A stretch of 64,000 bases of DNA, from assembly GCF_004214895.1 (NCBI RefSeq), contig NZ_CP035952.1, positions 124,001-188,000 of the forward strand, in the 5' to 3' direction. The notes below the pieces were generated by a model. The model searched no databases. It was not told where the DNA came from and saw only the letters and a program-made list of their open reading frames with translations. Positions 18,890 to 26,566 of the stretch are shown piece after piece. Position 1 is the first letter of the stretch. Every line of letters starts with the position of its first letter. The position numbers and the translations under genes were made by a program. The DNA comes from Pseudomonas tructae (GTDB lineage Bacteria; Pseudomonadota; Gammaproteobacteria; Pseudomonadales; Pseudomonadaceae).

Positions 18890-19311
18890 GTTCTACCTCA
18901 TGACTTGCGAAAAGCAGATTAGTTATAGTCCAGCAACGTCGAAAATCGACAGCTGCCAGAAAAAATTCAAGGACCGCAGTCTGGCTGCGGGCCGTGGTTG
19001 CGCCACAACGAATGGCGAGAACCGGGCAAACCCCACGTCACGGGCGAGGTCTGTACAAATAAAGAGCGGTCGGCACTCTCTCGCCGACATACCCCGCTGT
19101 GATCGACTCGCTTATTGGCAAGCCTAGCAAAGGGTATGGAAGTTTGCGGACTGCTCGTCAGCACCCTTCGGCGCGCATTCTAGCGTGCTCAGAGAAAAAG
19201 CAAAGTGCCTAAATTTCACTGAGCGTTGTAAGTTTTCTACCTACATCGCACGCAGCCGTCGAAGCTCGCGTGGAAACCGTTTGCGCTTGAACGAACGAAC
19301 AAAATCCGGGC
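18890..19311 (-). other. Intergenic region upstream of sutA: candidate structured RNA or leader
   Basis: A stretch of about 420 bp between the sutA start and the amtB terminator with no convincing protein gene. Read on the minus strand it contains a GC-rich hairpin (CCGCAG and CTGCGG arms within 18974-18990) followed about 6 bases later by a run of six T. This lies about 70 bp before sutA and upstream of a TATAAC-like sutA promoter box. The pattern suits an intrinsic terminator of a short RNA or an attenuator. A 65-codon frame at 18967-19164 (minus) ends exactly in this hairpin and looks non-coding. Purely pattern-based; no known RNA family recognised. Confidence 0.35.
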
Positions 19312-19344
19312 AAAAAAATGCCCGGCAAGCCGGGCAAGTTTTTT
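19312..19344. terminator. Terminator after amtB
   Basis: A 7-bp stem GCCCGGC (19320-19326) pairing with GCCGGGC (19329-19335), flanked by seven A on the left and a T-run on the right. On the minus strand it follows the amtB stop by about 10 bp and ends in seven T, a strong intrinsic terminator for glnK-amtB. Confidence 0.88.
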
Positions 19345-19353
19345 CAGCCGCCG

Positions 19354-20685
19354 TTACAGGTTGTAACCACGCTCGTTGTGTTGCGCCAGGTCGAGACCGA
19401 CCGACTCTTCTTCTTCGTTGACCCGCAGGCCCATGACCAGATCCAGCACCTTGAGAATCACATAGGTGACGATCGCGGTGTAGATCACGGTAAAACCGAC
19501 GCCCTTGGCCTGAATCCAGACTTGTGCGCCGATGTCTTCAACGGTGCCGAAGCCGCCCAAAGCCGGAGCCGCGAACACACCAGTAAGGATTGCCCCGACG
19601 ATACCGCCGATGCCATGCACGCCAAAGGCATCCAGGGAGTCGTCATAGCCGAGCTTGCGCTTGAGGCTGGTGGCGCAGAAGTAGCAGATCACGCCGGCCA
19701 CCAGGCCAATCACCAGGGCGCCCATCGGCCCGACGGTACCTGCAGCCGGGGTGATAGCCACAAGGCCTGCAACCACGCCCGAGGCGATACCCAGTGCGCT
19801 TGGCTTGCCGTGGGTCAGCCACTCGGCAAACATCCAGCCCAGGGCCGCTGCGGCGGTGGCGATCTGAGTCACCAGCATGGCCATGCCGGCGGTGCCATTG
19901 GCAGCAGCAGCAGAACCTGCGTTGAAGCCGAACCAGCCGATCCACAGCATCGCCGCGCCGATCAGGGTGTAACCGAGGTTGTGCGGCGCCATCGGCGTGG
20001 TCGGGAAGCCTTTGCGCTTGCCCAGCACCAGGCAGGCGACCAGGCCGGCGATACCGGCGTTGATGTGCACCACGGTGCCACCGGCGAAGTCGAGCACGCC
20101 CCAGTCCCACATCAGGCCGCCATTGCCGCTCCAGACCATGTGGGCGATGGGCGCATAGACCAGGGTGAACCAGATGGCCATGAAGATCAGCATCGCCGAG
20201 AACTTCATGCGCTCGGCAAAGGCACCGACGATCAGCGCCGGGGTGATGATCGCGAAGGTCATCTGGAAGGTGATGAACACCGCTTCAGGGAACAGCGCCG
20301 CCGAAGAGGTCAGGCTCGCCGGGGTCACGCCGGCGAGAAACGCCTTGGACAGACCGCCAACGAAGGAATTGAAGTTGACTACACCTTGCTCCATACCGGT
20401 GGTATCGAACGCCAGGCTATAGCCGTAAACCACCCACAGGACACTGATCAGGCCGGTGATCGCAAAGCACTGCATCATCACCGACAGCACGTTCTTGGAA
20501 CGCACCATGCCGCCGTAGAACAGGGCCAGACCCGGGATGGTCATGAACAGCACCAGGGCTGTGGCGGTCAACATCCAGGCAGTGTCGCCGGAGTTGAGCA
20601 CGGGGGCTGCCTCCTCTGCCAGGGCCAGGCCGGGCATTACGAGGGACAAAAGGGCTCCTAGCCCTGCGAACTGACGCAGAGTCAT
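19354..20685 (-). CDS. amtB: Ammonium transporter AmtB
   Basis: Trimeric inner-membrane ammonium channel. The 443-residue protein begins with a cleavable-looking signal (MTLRQFAGLGALLSLVMPGLALA) before the mature EEAAPVLNSGDTAWML, then eleven predicted membrane helices. Family motifs include GLALFYGGMVRSKN, the pore region MWDWGVLDFAGGTVVHINAGIAGLV (first pore histidine in VVHINAG) and DSLDAFGVHGIGGIVGAILTG (second pore histidine in FGVHG). It lies 41 bp downstream of glnK in the near-universal glnK-amtB operon, and GlnK should plug it when nitrogen becomes plentiful. Expression is probably driven from the glnK promoter. Confidence 0.97.
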   Translation of the reverse strand: MTLRQFAGLGALLSLVMPGLALAEEAAPVLNSGDTAWMLTATALVLFMTIPGLALFYGGMVRSKNVLSVMMQCFAITGLISVLWVVYGYSLAFDTTGMEQGVVNFNSFVGGLSKAFLAGVTPASLTSSAALFPEAVFITFQMTFAIITPALIVGAFAERMKFSAMLIFMAIWFTLVYAPIAHMVWSGNGGLMWDWGVLDFAGGTVVHINAGIAGLVACLVLGKRKGFPTTPMAPHNLGYTLIGAAMLWIGWFGFNAGSAAAANGTAGMAMLVTQIATAAAALGWMFAEWLTHGKPSALGIASGVVAGLVAITPAAGTVGPMGALVIGLVAGVICYFCATSLKRKLGYDDSLDAFGVHGIGGIVGAILTGVFAAPALGGFGTVEDIGAQVWIQAKGVGFTVIYTAIVTYVILKVLDLVMGLRVNEEEESVGLDLAQHNERGYNL

Positions 20686-20726
20686 ATTGTTATCTCCTGG
20701 GGCGTTGGGGTTTGGTGAGGCTTTTT

Positions 20727-21152
<426 letters not shown>

Positions 21153-21191
21153 TCATGGTGACTGCATCAGTGCATGGGTCATGAAGGTCTT

Positions 21192-21207
21192 AGCAGAAAG
21201 CTTGCCA
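21192..21207 (-). promoter_or_regulatory. Sigma-54 (-24/-12) promoter for glnK-amtB
   Basis: On the minus strand the sequence TGGCAAGCTTTCTGCT matches the -24/-12 consensus TGGCACG-N4-TTGCW at nearly every fixed base, with GG and GC at the correct 10-bp spacing. It lies about 130 bp before the glnK ATG. The -12 GC would put transcription start near 21181. Confidence 0.7.
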
Positions 21208-21281
21208 GATTGATTAAAACCCTGAATTACAGGGGTTTACGCTGCTCGGCGGCACTTGGCCAGTCGCCAGCACCGTTTTGT

Positions 21282-21298
21282 TGCACAACAATAGTGCG
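21282..21298. promoter_or_regulatory. NtrC-like enhancer site upstream of glnK
   Basis: TGCAC-N7-GTGCG, containing a perfect GCAC-N7-GTGC dyad as expected for NtrC. It lies about 75-90 bp upstream of the sigma-54-like -24 box, a typical enhancer distance. Together the two sites suggest nitrogen-limitation control of glnK-amtB. The remainder of the 329-bp glnK-ubiK gap holds the ubiK promoter, and I see nothing else in it. Confidence 0.6.
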
Positions 21299-21394
21299 CG
21301 GCGTTTCGCCACCCTGCGCGAAAAGCGTGCAGCGCTGGCAGGCGAATGCTGCGTGTTACACTGGCGCCCCATTGCATACTGTGGACAGCCGAAC

Positions 21395-21658
21395 ATGCTC
21401 GCGCCCAAAGCCTTTCTTGATGCCCTGAGCGACCAGGCCTCGCGCCTGTTCAGCGGTGACACCTCGCAACCTCGCAGCGAAATCGAAAGCCAGTTCAAAG
21501 CCCTGCTGCAAAGCGGCTTCAGCAAGCTGGAGCTGGTCAGCCGGGAAGAATTCGACAGCCAGATGGTGGTGTTGGCCCGCACCCGCGCCCGCCTTGAAGC
21601 GCTCGAGGCCAAGGTCGCGCAAATGGAAGCACGCCTGAACCCGCCTGCTGCCGAGTGA
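21395..21658 (+). CDS. ubiK: UbiK accessory factor of ubiquinone biosynthesis (YqiC/BMFP family)
   Basis: An 87-residue protein of the YqiC/UbiK (BMFP) family, which assists the soluble Ubi complex in aerobic ubiquinone synthesis. The start at 21395 gives MLAPKAFLDALSDQASRLF, and the C-terminus is the expected coiled coil (LARTRARLEALEAKVAQMEARL) that drives trimerisation. An open frame extends upstream to 21278 but passes through the promoter region. It is divergent from glnK and followed after 7 bp by a gamma-glutamylcyclotransferase gene, probably co-transcribed. Confidence 0.88.
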   Translation: MLAPKAFLDALSDQASRLFSGDTSQPRSEIESQFKALLQSGFSKLELVSREEFDSQMVVLARTRARLEALEAKVAQMEARLNPPAAE

Positions 21659-21665
21659 GCCTGCG

Positions 21666-22019
21666 ATGACGCCTTCTACCGAGTACCCGGTGCTGTTGTT
21701 CTCCTACGGCACCCTGCAGGACAAAGCCGTGCAACTGGCCAATTTCGGCCGCGAACTGGCCGGCCAGGCCGATCAGATGCTCGGTTATAGCCAGGCCTGG
21801 GTGGAAATTACCGACCCGCAAGTCCTGGCCACCAGCGGCAAGACCCACCACCCGATCGTCAGCCCCAGCAACAACGCAGACGACAGCGTGGCCGGCATGG
21901 TCTTCCAGATCAGCGAGGCGGAGCTTGCGGCGGCGGATGCCTATGAAGTGGCCGACTACAAGCGGGTTGCCGTGCCTCTGGCCTCTGGTTTGACTGCCTG
22001 GGTTTACGTGGCTGTTTGA
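21666..22019 (+). CDS. Gamma-glutamylcyclotransferase-like (AIG2) protein
   Basis: A 117-residue protein of the AIG2/gamma-glutamylcyclotransferase fold. The N-terminal substrate loop reads VLLFSYGTLQDKAVQLANFGREL, containing the YGTL motif. A catalytic acidic residue is expected in AADAYEVADYKRVAVPL, where Glu precedes VADYKR. Related enzymes release 5-oxoproline from gamma-glutamyl peptides or repair side products, but specificity cannot be assigned here. It sits 7 bp after ubiK and is followed by a REP palindrome. Confidence 0.85.
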   Translation: MTPSTEYPVLLFSYGTLQDKAVQLANFGRELAGQADQMLGYSQAWVEITDPQVLATSGKTHHPIVSPSNNADDSVAGMVFQISEAELAAADAYEVADYKRVAVPLASGLTAWVYVAV

Positions 22020-22028
22020 ACTGGCCTT

Positions 22029-22087
22029 ATCGCGGGGCAAGCCCGCTCCCACAGGGACCCACTGTGGGAGCGGGCTTGCCCCGCGAT
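22029..22087. repeat. REP palindrome (copy 2)
   Basis: Full inverted pair of the REP unit with the arms extended by CCCACAG/CTGTGGG, located between the gamma-glutamylcyclotransferase gene and the comM/yifB gene. Confidence 0.92.
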
Positions 22088-22203
22088 CGAGCGCAAAGAC
22101 ACGCCTGTAAAAACCAGACTCACTCTTCCCCGCCCCAATCCGCTCCACCCCACTACGCTTGCAGAGCCGCAGGACGCGGTCTCGTCTTGATCATGGAGCG
22201 TTC

Positions 22204-23697
22204 ATGTCCCTCGCCCTTGTCCACAGCCGTGCCCAGGTCGGTGTTTCGGCGCCGGCGGTCAGTGTTGAAGCGCATCTGGCCAACGGCCTGCCAGCGCTGA
22301 CCCTGGTCGGCCTGCCGGAAGCGACTGTGAAGGAAAGCAAGGATCGGGTCCGCAGCGCGATCCTCAATTCCGGCCTGGAATTCCCCGCCCGGCGCATCAC
22401 CCTCAACCTCGCACCCGCCGACCTGCCCAAGGACGGCGGGCGTTTCGACCTGGCCATCGCCCTGGGGATTCTCGCCGCCAACGGCCAGTTCCCCATTGCC
22501 GCGCTCGGCGAAGTGGAATGCCTGGGCGAACTGGCGCTGTCCGGGGCCATTCGCTCGGTGCAAGGCGTACTGCCCGCTGCACTGGCGGCACGGGAAGCCG
22601 GCCGGGCCCTGGTGGTGCCGCAGGAGAATGCCGAGGAAGCTTGCCTGGCATCCGGGCTGGTGGTATTTGCCGTCGGCCATCTGCTGGAGCTGGTCGCCCA
22701 CTTCAACGGCCAGACCCCTCTCAATCCTTACGCTGCCAACGGTTTGTTGCTGCAAATCCGCCCCTACCCCGACCTCAACGAAGTACAGGGGCAACAAGCG
22801 GCCAAGCGCGCCCTGCTGGTCGCTGCTGCAGGCGCACACAACCTGCTGTTCAGCGGCCCGCCTGGCACCGGCAAAACCCTGCTCGCCAGCCGCCTGCCCG
22901 GCCTGTTGCCACCACTGGATGAACGCGAAGCGCTGGAGGTGGCGGCCATCCAGTCGGTGGCCAGCCATGTGCCGCTGAGCAGTTGGCCGCAACGCCCATT
23001 TCGTCATCCGCATCATTCGGCCTCCGGGGCTGCGCTGGTGGGCGGTGGTAGCCGACCGCAACCCGGGGAAATCACCCTGGCCCACCACGGCGTGTTGTTC
23101 CTCGATGAGTTGCCAGAGTTCGAACGGCGTGTACTGGAGGTGCTACGCGAACCCCTGGAATCCGGCGAAATCGTCATCGCCCGGGCCAAGGACAAAATCC
23201 GCTTCCCGGCGCGCTTCCAACTGGTCGCCGCCATGAACCCCTGCCCCTGTGGATATCTTGGCGACCCCACCGGCCGCTGCCGCTGCAGCAGCGAACAAAT
23301 CCAGCGCTACCGCAACAAACTCTCCGGCCCCCTGCTCGACCGCATCGACCTGCACCTGACCGTCGCCCGCGAAGCCACGGCACTGTCCGCCGACAGCAGC
23401 CACGGCGAAAGCAGCGCCACTATCGCCGCGCAAGTCGCCACCGCCCGCGACCTCCAGCAACAACGCCAGGGCTGCGCCAACGCCTTCCTCGACCTGCCCG
23501 GCCTGCGCCAGTACTGCGGGTTATCCACAGCCGACCAGAACTGGCTGGAAAGCGCCTGCGAACGCCTGACCCTGTCCCTGCGCGCCGCCCACCGCCTGCT
23601 CAAGGTGGCGCGAACCCTGGCCGATCTGGAACAGGCTCAAAGCATCGGCCGCGAGCACCTGGCTGAGGCCCTGCACTATCGGCCCAGCAACCAGTAG
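22204..23697 (+). CDS. ComM/YifB-family Mg-chelatase-like AAA+ ATPase
   Basis: A 497-residue protein of the YifB/ComM family. ComM is a hexameric helicase that promotes branch migration during natural transformation in Vibrio and Acinetobacter; in non-competent species the role is unclear. The N-terminal ChlI-like domain starts MSLALVHSRAQVGVSAP. Then come a Walker A (FSGPPGTGKTLLASRLPG, about 216-233), a Walker B (GVLFLDELPEF), the zinc-like cluster MNPCPCGYLGDPTGRCRCS, and the C-terminal Mg-chelatase domain. The start at 22204 follows GGAGCG; an earlier frame start at 22159 is weaker. I leave the symbol blank because transformation function is not shown for this organism. Confidence 0.92.
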   Translation: MSLALVHSRAQVGVSAPAVSVEAHLANGLPALTLVGLPEATVKESKDRVRSAILNSGLEFPARRITLNLAPADLPKDGGRFDLAIALGILAANGQFPIAALGEVECLGELALSGAIRSVQGVLPAALAAREAGRALVVPQENAEEACLASGLVVFAVGHLLELVAHFNGQTPLNPYAANGLLLQIRPYPDLNEVQGQQAAKRALLVAAAGAHNLLFSGPPGTGKTLLASRLPGLLPPLDEREALEVAAIQSVASHVPLSSWPQRPFRHPHHSASGAALVGGGSRPQPGEITLAHHGVLFLDELPEFERRVLEVLREPLESGEIVIARAKDKIRFPARFQLVAAMNPCPCGYLGDPTGRCRCSSEQIQRYRNKLSGPLLDRIDLHLTVAREATALSADSSHGESSATIAAQVATARDLQQQRQGCANAFLDLPGLRQYCGLSTADQNWLESACERLTLSLRAAHRLLKVARTLADLEQAQSIGREHLAEALHYRPSNQ

Positions 23698-23752
23698 TAT
23701 TTGCCCGCATTCTGCTCTTAACTTGGCAACAGCCCACCGCGCCGAGACCAGC

Positions 23753-25180
23753 ATGTTCGCATTCATCCACAACTCCCCCTTGTTGATCGGTACCTTGCTG
23801 CTGGTGCTCGACCTGCTGCTCTGGCGGGCCATTCCAATCGAGCGGCGTACCTGGCGGATTGCTGCACGGCTGGCAGCGTTCCTGCTGTTCAGTTGGGTGT
23901 TGATCAGTGCGGGAATCAGCCCGCTGCAGCCCCCACCCTGGGCCGATGATGTACCCCGCAACCTGATGGCGACGGTGCTGGAAATCGTCTGGTGGCTGTT
24001 CGCTGCGCGGACCCTGACGGTGGTGCTCGGGTTGATCCTGATTTCCCGCAGCGGCCATACCGGCCGCCTGCTGCAGGACGTGGTCGGGGCGTTGATCTTC
24101 CTGATCGCGGTTGTTGCTGCAGCCGCCTATGTCATGCAACTGCCCGTGAAGGGCTTGCTGGCCACTTCGGGGGTCATGGCGATCGTGATCGGCCTGGCGT
24201 TGCAGAGCACCCTAAGTGATGTGTTCTCGGGCATCGTCCTCAACACCACCCGCCCTTACCAGATCGATGACTGGGTGAGCATCGACGGCACCGAAGGCAA
24301 GGTGATCGATATCGACTGGCGCGCCACTCGCCTGCTCACCGGCAACGGCAGCATGGCGGTGATCCCCAACTCGGTGGCGGCCAAGGCCAAGCTGCTCAAT
24401 TTCAGCCGCCCCAGCGATGTGCATGGCGTCTCGATCAGCGTGGTAGTACCCGCGCAGGTCCGCCCGCGGCGGGTCCTCGATGCCCTGGAAAAAACCCTGC
24501 AAGGCAGCAGTGCGCTACTGACCACGCCCAAGCCGAAGGCGACGATCAAGAGTTCGACCCTGGAAGCGGTGGAGTACGAAGCCACCGGGTTCGTCAACTC
24601 AATGGACAAGAAGACCGAAGTGCGCAACCAGATGTTCGACCTTGCCCATCGCCACCTGCAAGCCGCCGGGGTGGTGTGGAACGCCGACAACACGCCACAG
24701 CCCTGGAGCCGTCAGCGTAGCCTGCTGGAGGATGTGCGGATTTTTCGTTCGCTGAGCAACGAAGAAAAGGACAGCCTCAGCCAGCGCATGACCTCGGTCG
24801 AGTACCTGGCAGACCAGGTCATCCTTGGCCTGGGCGAAGCTTCCGAGTATCTCCTGGTAATTGGTACCGGTGTGATCTCTGCGGCGATTCGCAGCGGGGA
24901 CAAACTGCTTGAGGCTGGACGCATGGGCCCCGGTGAGGTACTGGGGGTCGAAGGCCTGCTCGATGGCGACAACTCCATCGCCGAGTTTCGCAGCCTCACC
25001 AGTTGCGTGCTCTACCGTATCGACAAGCACGATGTGCGCAGTTGCCTTGAGCAGCGCGACGAGATCAAGGCGGCACTGAGCAAACTGCAACGCTTTCGCC
25101 AACAGGCCAGCCAGTCACTGCTGTTGCAGAAACCTGCAGCCATCAAGAAAGGCGGCTTTCTCAGCTGGCTGCACAAGTAG
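23753..25180 (+). CDS. MscS-family channel with C-terminal cyclic-nucleotide-binding domain
   Basis: A 475-residue membrane protein. About five N-terminal hydrophobic segments (residues 5-145) end in the MscS pore helix, LATSGVMAIVIGLALQSTLSDVFSGIVLNTTRPYQIDDWV. A beta domain follows (VSIDGTEGKVIDIDWRATRLLTGNGSMAVIPNSV) and then an alpha-beta MscS cage. The last 130 residues form a cyclic-nucleotide-binding domain (DQVILGLGEASEYLLVIGTGVIS...GEVLGVEGLLDGDNSIAEF). This is the bacterial cyclic-nucleotide-gated (bCNG) architecture; gating by cAMP or tension is unproven. I chose the ATG at 23753 over a TTG at 23723. Its stop lies 3 bp from the end of the convergent amaA. cyaA is in the same window but not linked. 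Confidence 0.9.
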   Translation: MFAFIHNSPLLIGTLLLVLDLLLWRAIPIERRTWRIAARLAAFLLFSWVLISAGISPLQPPPWADDVPRNLMATVLEIVWWLFAARTLTVVLGLILISRSGHTGRLLQDVVGALIFLIAVVAAAAYVMQLPVKGLLATSGVMAIVIGLALQSTLSDVFSGIVLNTTRPYQIDDWVSIDGTEGKVIDIDWRATRLLTGNGSMAVIPNSVAAKAKLLNFSRPSDVHGVSISVVVPAQVRPRRVLDALEKTLQGSSALLTTPKPKATIKSSTLEAVEYEATGFVNSMDKKTEVRNQMFDLAHRHLQAAGVVWNADNTPQPWSRQRSLLEDVRIFRSLSNEEKDSLSQRMTSVEYLADQVILGLGEASEYLLVIGTGVISAAIRSGDKLLEAGRMGPGEVLGVEGLLDGDNSIAEFRSLTSCVLYRIDKHDVRSCLEQRDEIKAALSKLQRFRQQASQSLLLQKPAAIKKGGFLSWLHK

Positions 25181-25183
25181 CCG

Positions 25184-26470
25184 TCAGAGCACCACGCGCA
25201 AACACTGCCCGGCGTGATACAGCGAGAAGCCGGTTTCGTAGAACCCCGTGCGCAAGGCCGGCGCCGACACCGGTTTCATCGGCGAAAACGGGATCGGCAA
25301 GGCATCGGGATGGTCATGCAGCAGGTACTGGGCGAAGGCTTTGCCGATCACCGTGCCGGTGGTGTTGCCACGGCCGTTGTAGCCGGTGACGGCGACAAGC
25401 CCCGGGGCTGGCTCGAACAGGCGCATCAGGTGGTCCGGGGTGAAGTCGATACAGCCGGTCCAGTGCATTTCCCACTCGACCTTGCCCAGTTGCGGGAAGT
25501 AGTGGTTCTGAATCCGGTCGGCCCAACTGCGGATGAACCAGGCCGGCTTGTTGTCGACCCGGCCGAGGCTGCCGAGCAGCAGGCGCCCTTCATCATCGCG
25601 ACGGATGCTGCTGAGCACCGTACGTGTGTCCCACGAGCCTTGGCCGTGCTTGAGCACGTTGTCGGCAGCCGCACCTTGCAGCGGCAGCGACGCCACCTGG
25701 TAGTAGTAGCCGCGAAAGAACTGGCGTTGCAGGTTGGACCAGTCGCCCTCGGTGTAGGCACCGGTGGAGATCACCACCTTGTCGGCACTGACCGAACCCT
25801 GGGCGGTTTTCACCCGCCAACTGCTGCCTTCACGCGCAAGGCCTTGCACGGCGGACTGCTGGAAGATCTGCCCGCCCAGGCGCTCGACCGCAGCGGCCAG
25901 GCCCTGGGTATAAGCCATGGGGTTGATGGTGCCGGCGCGGCGATCGAGCAGCGCGGCGGAAATCTTGTCGGTACCGCAATATTCTTCGCACTTTGCCCCG
26001 GTCAGCAGCTCGACATCGGCGCCGCGGCGGCTCCATTGCTGGTGGCGGGCTTCGAGGTCGGCAACGCCGGTGGCGTTGTGGGCCATGTGCAGGGTGCCGC
26101 TGTTATGGGCCTGGCAATCAATACCCAGGCGCTCGATGGTGGCGAACACTTCACCCGGCGCCTCGCCCAGCACCTTGTTCAAGCGGCTACCCTGCTTCTC
26201 ACCGAGGGTCGCTTCGACATCGTCCGGGCGAATCCAGGTACCGGCGTTGACCAGGCCGACGTTACGCCCGGAGCCACCGTGGCCGATTTTCCAGGCTTCG
26301 AGCAGGATCACCGTCTTGCCCTGTTCGAGCAGGTGGAGCGCCGCCGACAGGCCTGTGATGCCACCGCCGATGACACACACATCGGCCTTGAGCTCGGCGC
26401 CCAGCACGCGAGATGACGCGGCGGGCTGGGTGACGTGCTCCCACAGGCATTGTTGATGCAGTCCTGGCAT
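25184..26470 (-). CDS. amaA: L-pipecolate oxidase (FAD-dependent, DAO family)
   Basis: A 428-residue FAD oxidoreductase of the D-amino-acid-oxidase fold. The dinucleotide-binding motif is DVCVIGGGITGLSAALHLLEQGKTVILLEA (about 30-59), followed by the FAD-contacting GHGGSGRNVGLVNAG; the C-terminal GYNGRGNTTGTVIGK also suits FAD binding. Its position directly downstream of amaB, with a LysR gene and hglS beyond, matches the amaA-amaB locus of P. putida. There AmaA oxidises L-pipecolate to piperideine-6-carboxylate in D-lysine breakdown. The assignment rests on context; the sequence alone fits several secondary amine oxidases. Confidence 0.83.
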   Translation of the reverse strand: MPGLHQQCLWEHVTQPAASSRVLGAELKADVCVIGGGITGLSAALHLLEQGKTVILLEAWKIGHGGSGRNVGLVNAGTWIRPDDVEATLGEKQGSRLNKVLGEAPGEVFATIERLGIDCQAHNSGTLHMAHNATGVADLEARHQQWSRRGADVELLTGAKCEEYCGTDKISAALLDRRAGTINPMAYTQGLAAAVERLGGQIFQQSAVQGLAREGSSWRVKTAQGSVSADKVVISTGAYTEGDWSNLQRQFFRGYYYQVASLPLQGAAADNVLKHGQGSWDTRTVLSSIRRDDEGRLLLGSLGRVDNKPAWFIRSWADRIQNHYFPQLGKVEWEMHWTGCIDFTPDHLMRLFEPAPGLVAVTGYNGRGNTTGTVIGKAFAQYLLHDHPDALPIPFSPMKPVSAPALRTGFYETGFSLYHAGQCLRVVL

Positions 26471-26509
26471 GGCCGGCTTCCTCTTTTATTCTTGTACGGT
26501 GGTGTCTTT

Positions 26510-26558
26510 ATCGCGGGGCAAGCCCGCTCCCACAGTAGGAGCGGGCTTGCCCCGCGAT
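26510..26558. repeat. REP palindrome (copy 3)
   Basis: Short-spacer inverted REP pair between amaA and amaB. It interrupts the operon-like spacing (about 97 bp), where it could affect mRNA processing between the two genes. Confidence 0.92.
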
Positions 26559-26566
26559 AGGGCCCG

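Noticed and set aside
18967..19164. A 65-codon minus-strand frame upstream of sutA as a small protein gene
   Set aside because: There is no ribosome site, no hydrophobic or domain pattern, and it ends inside the terminator-like hairpin. A non-coding RNA is more plausible.
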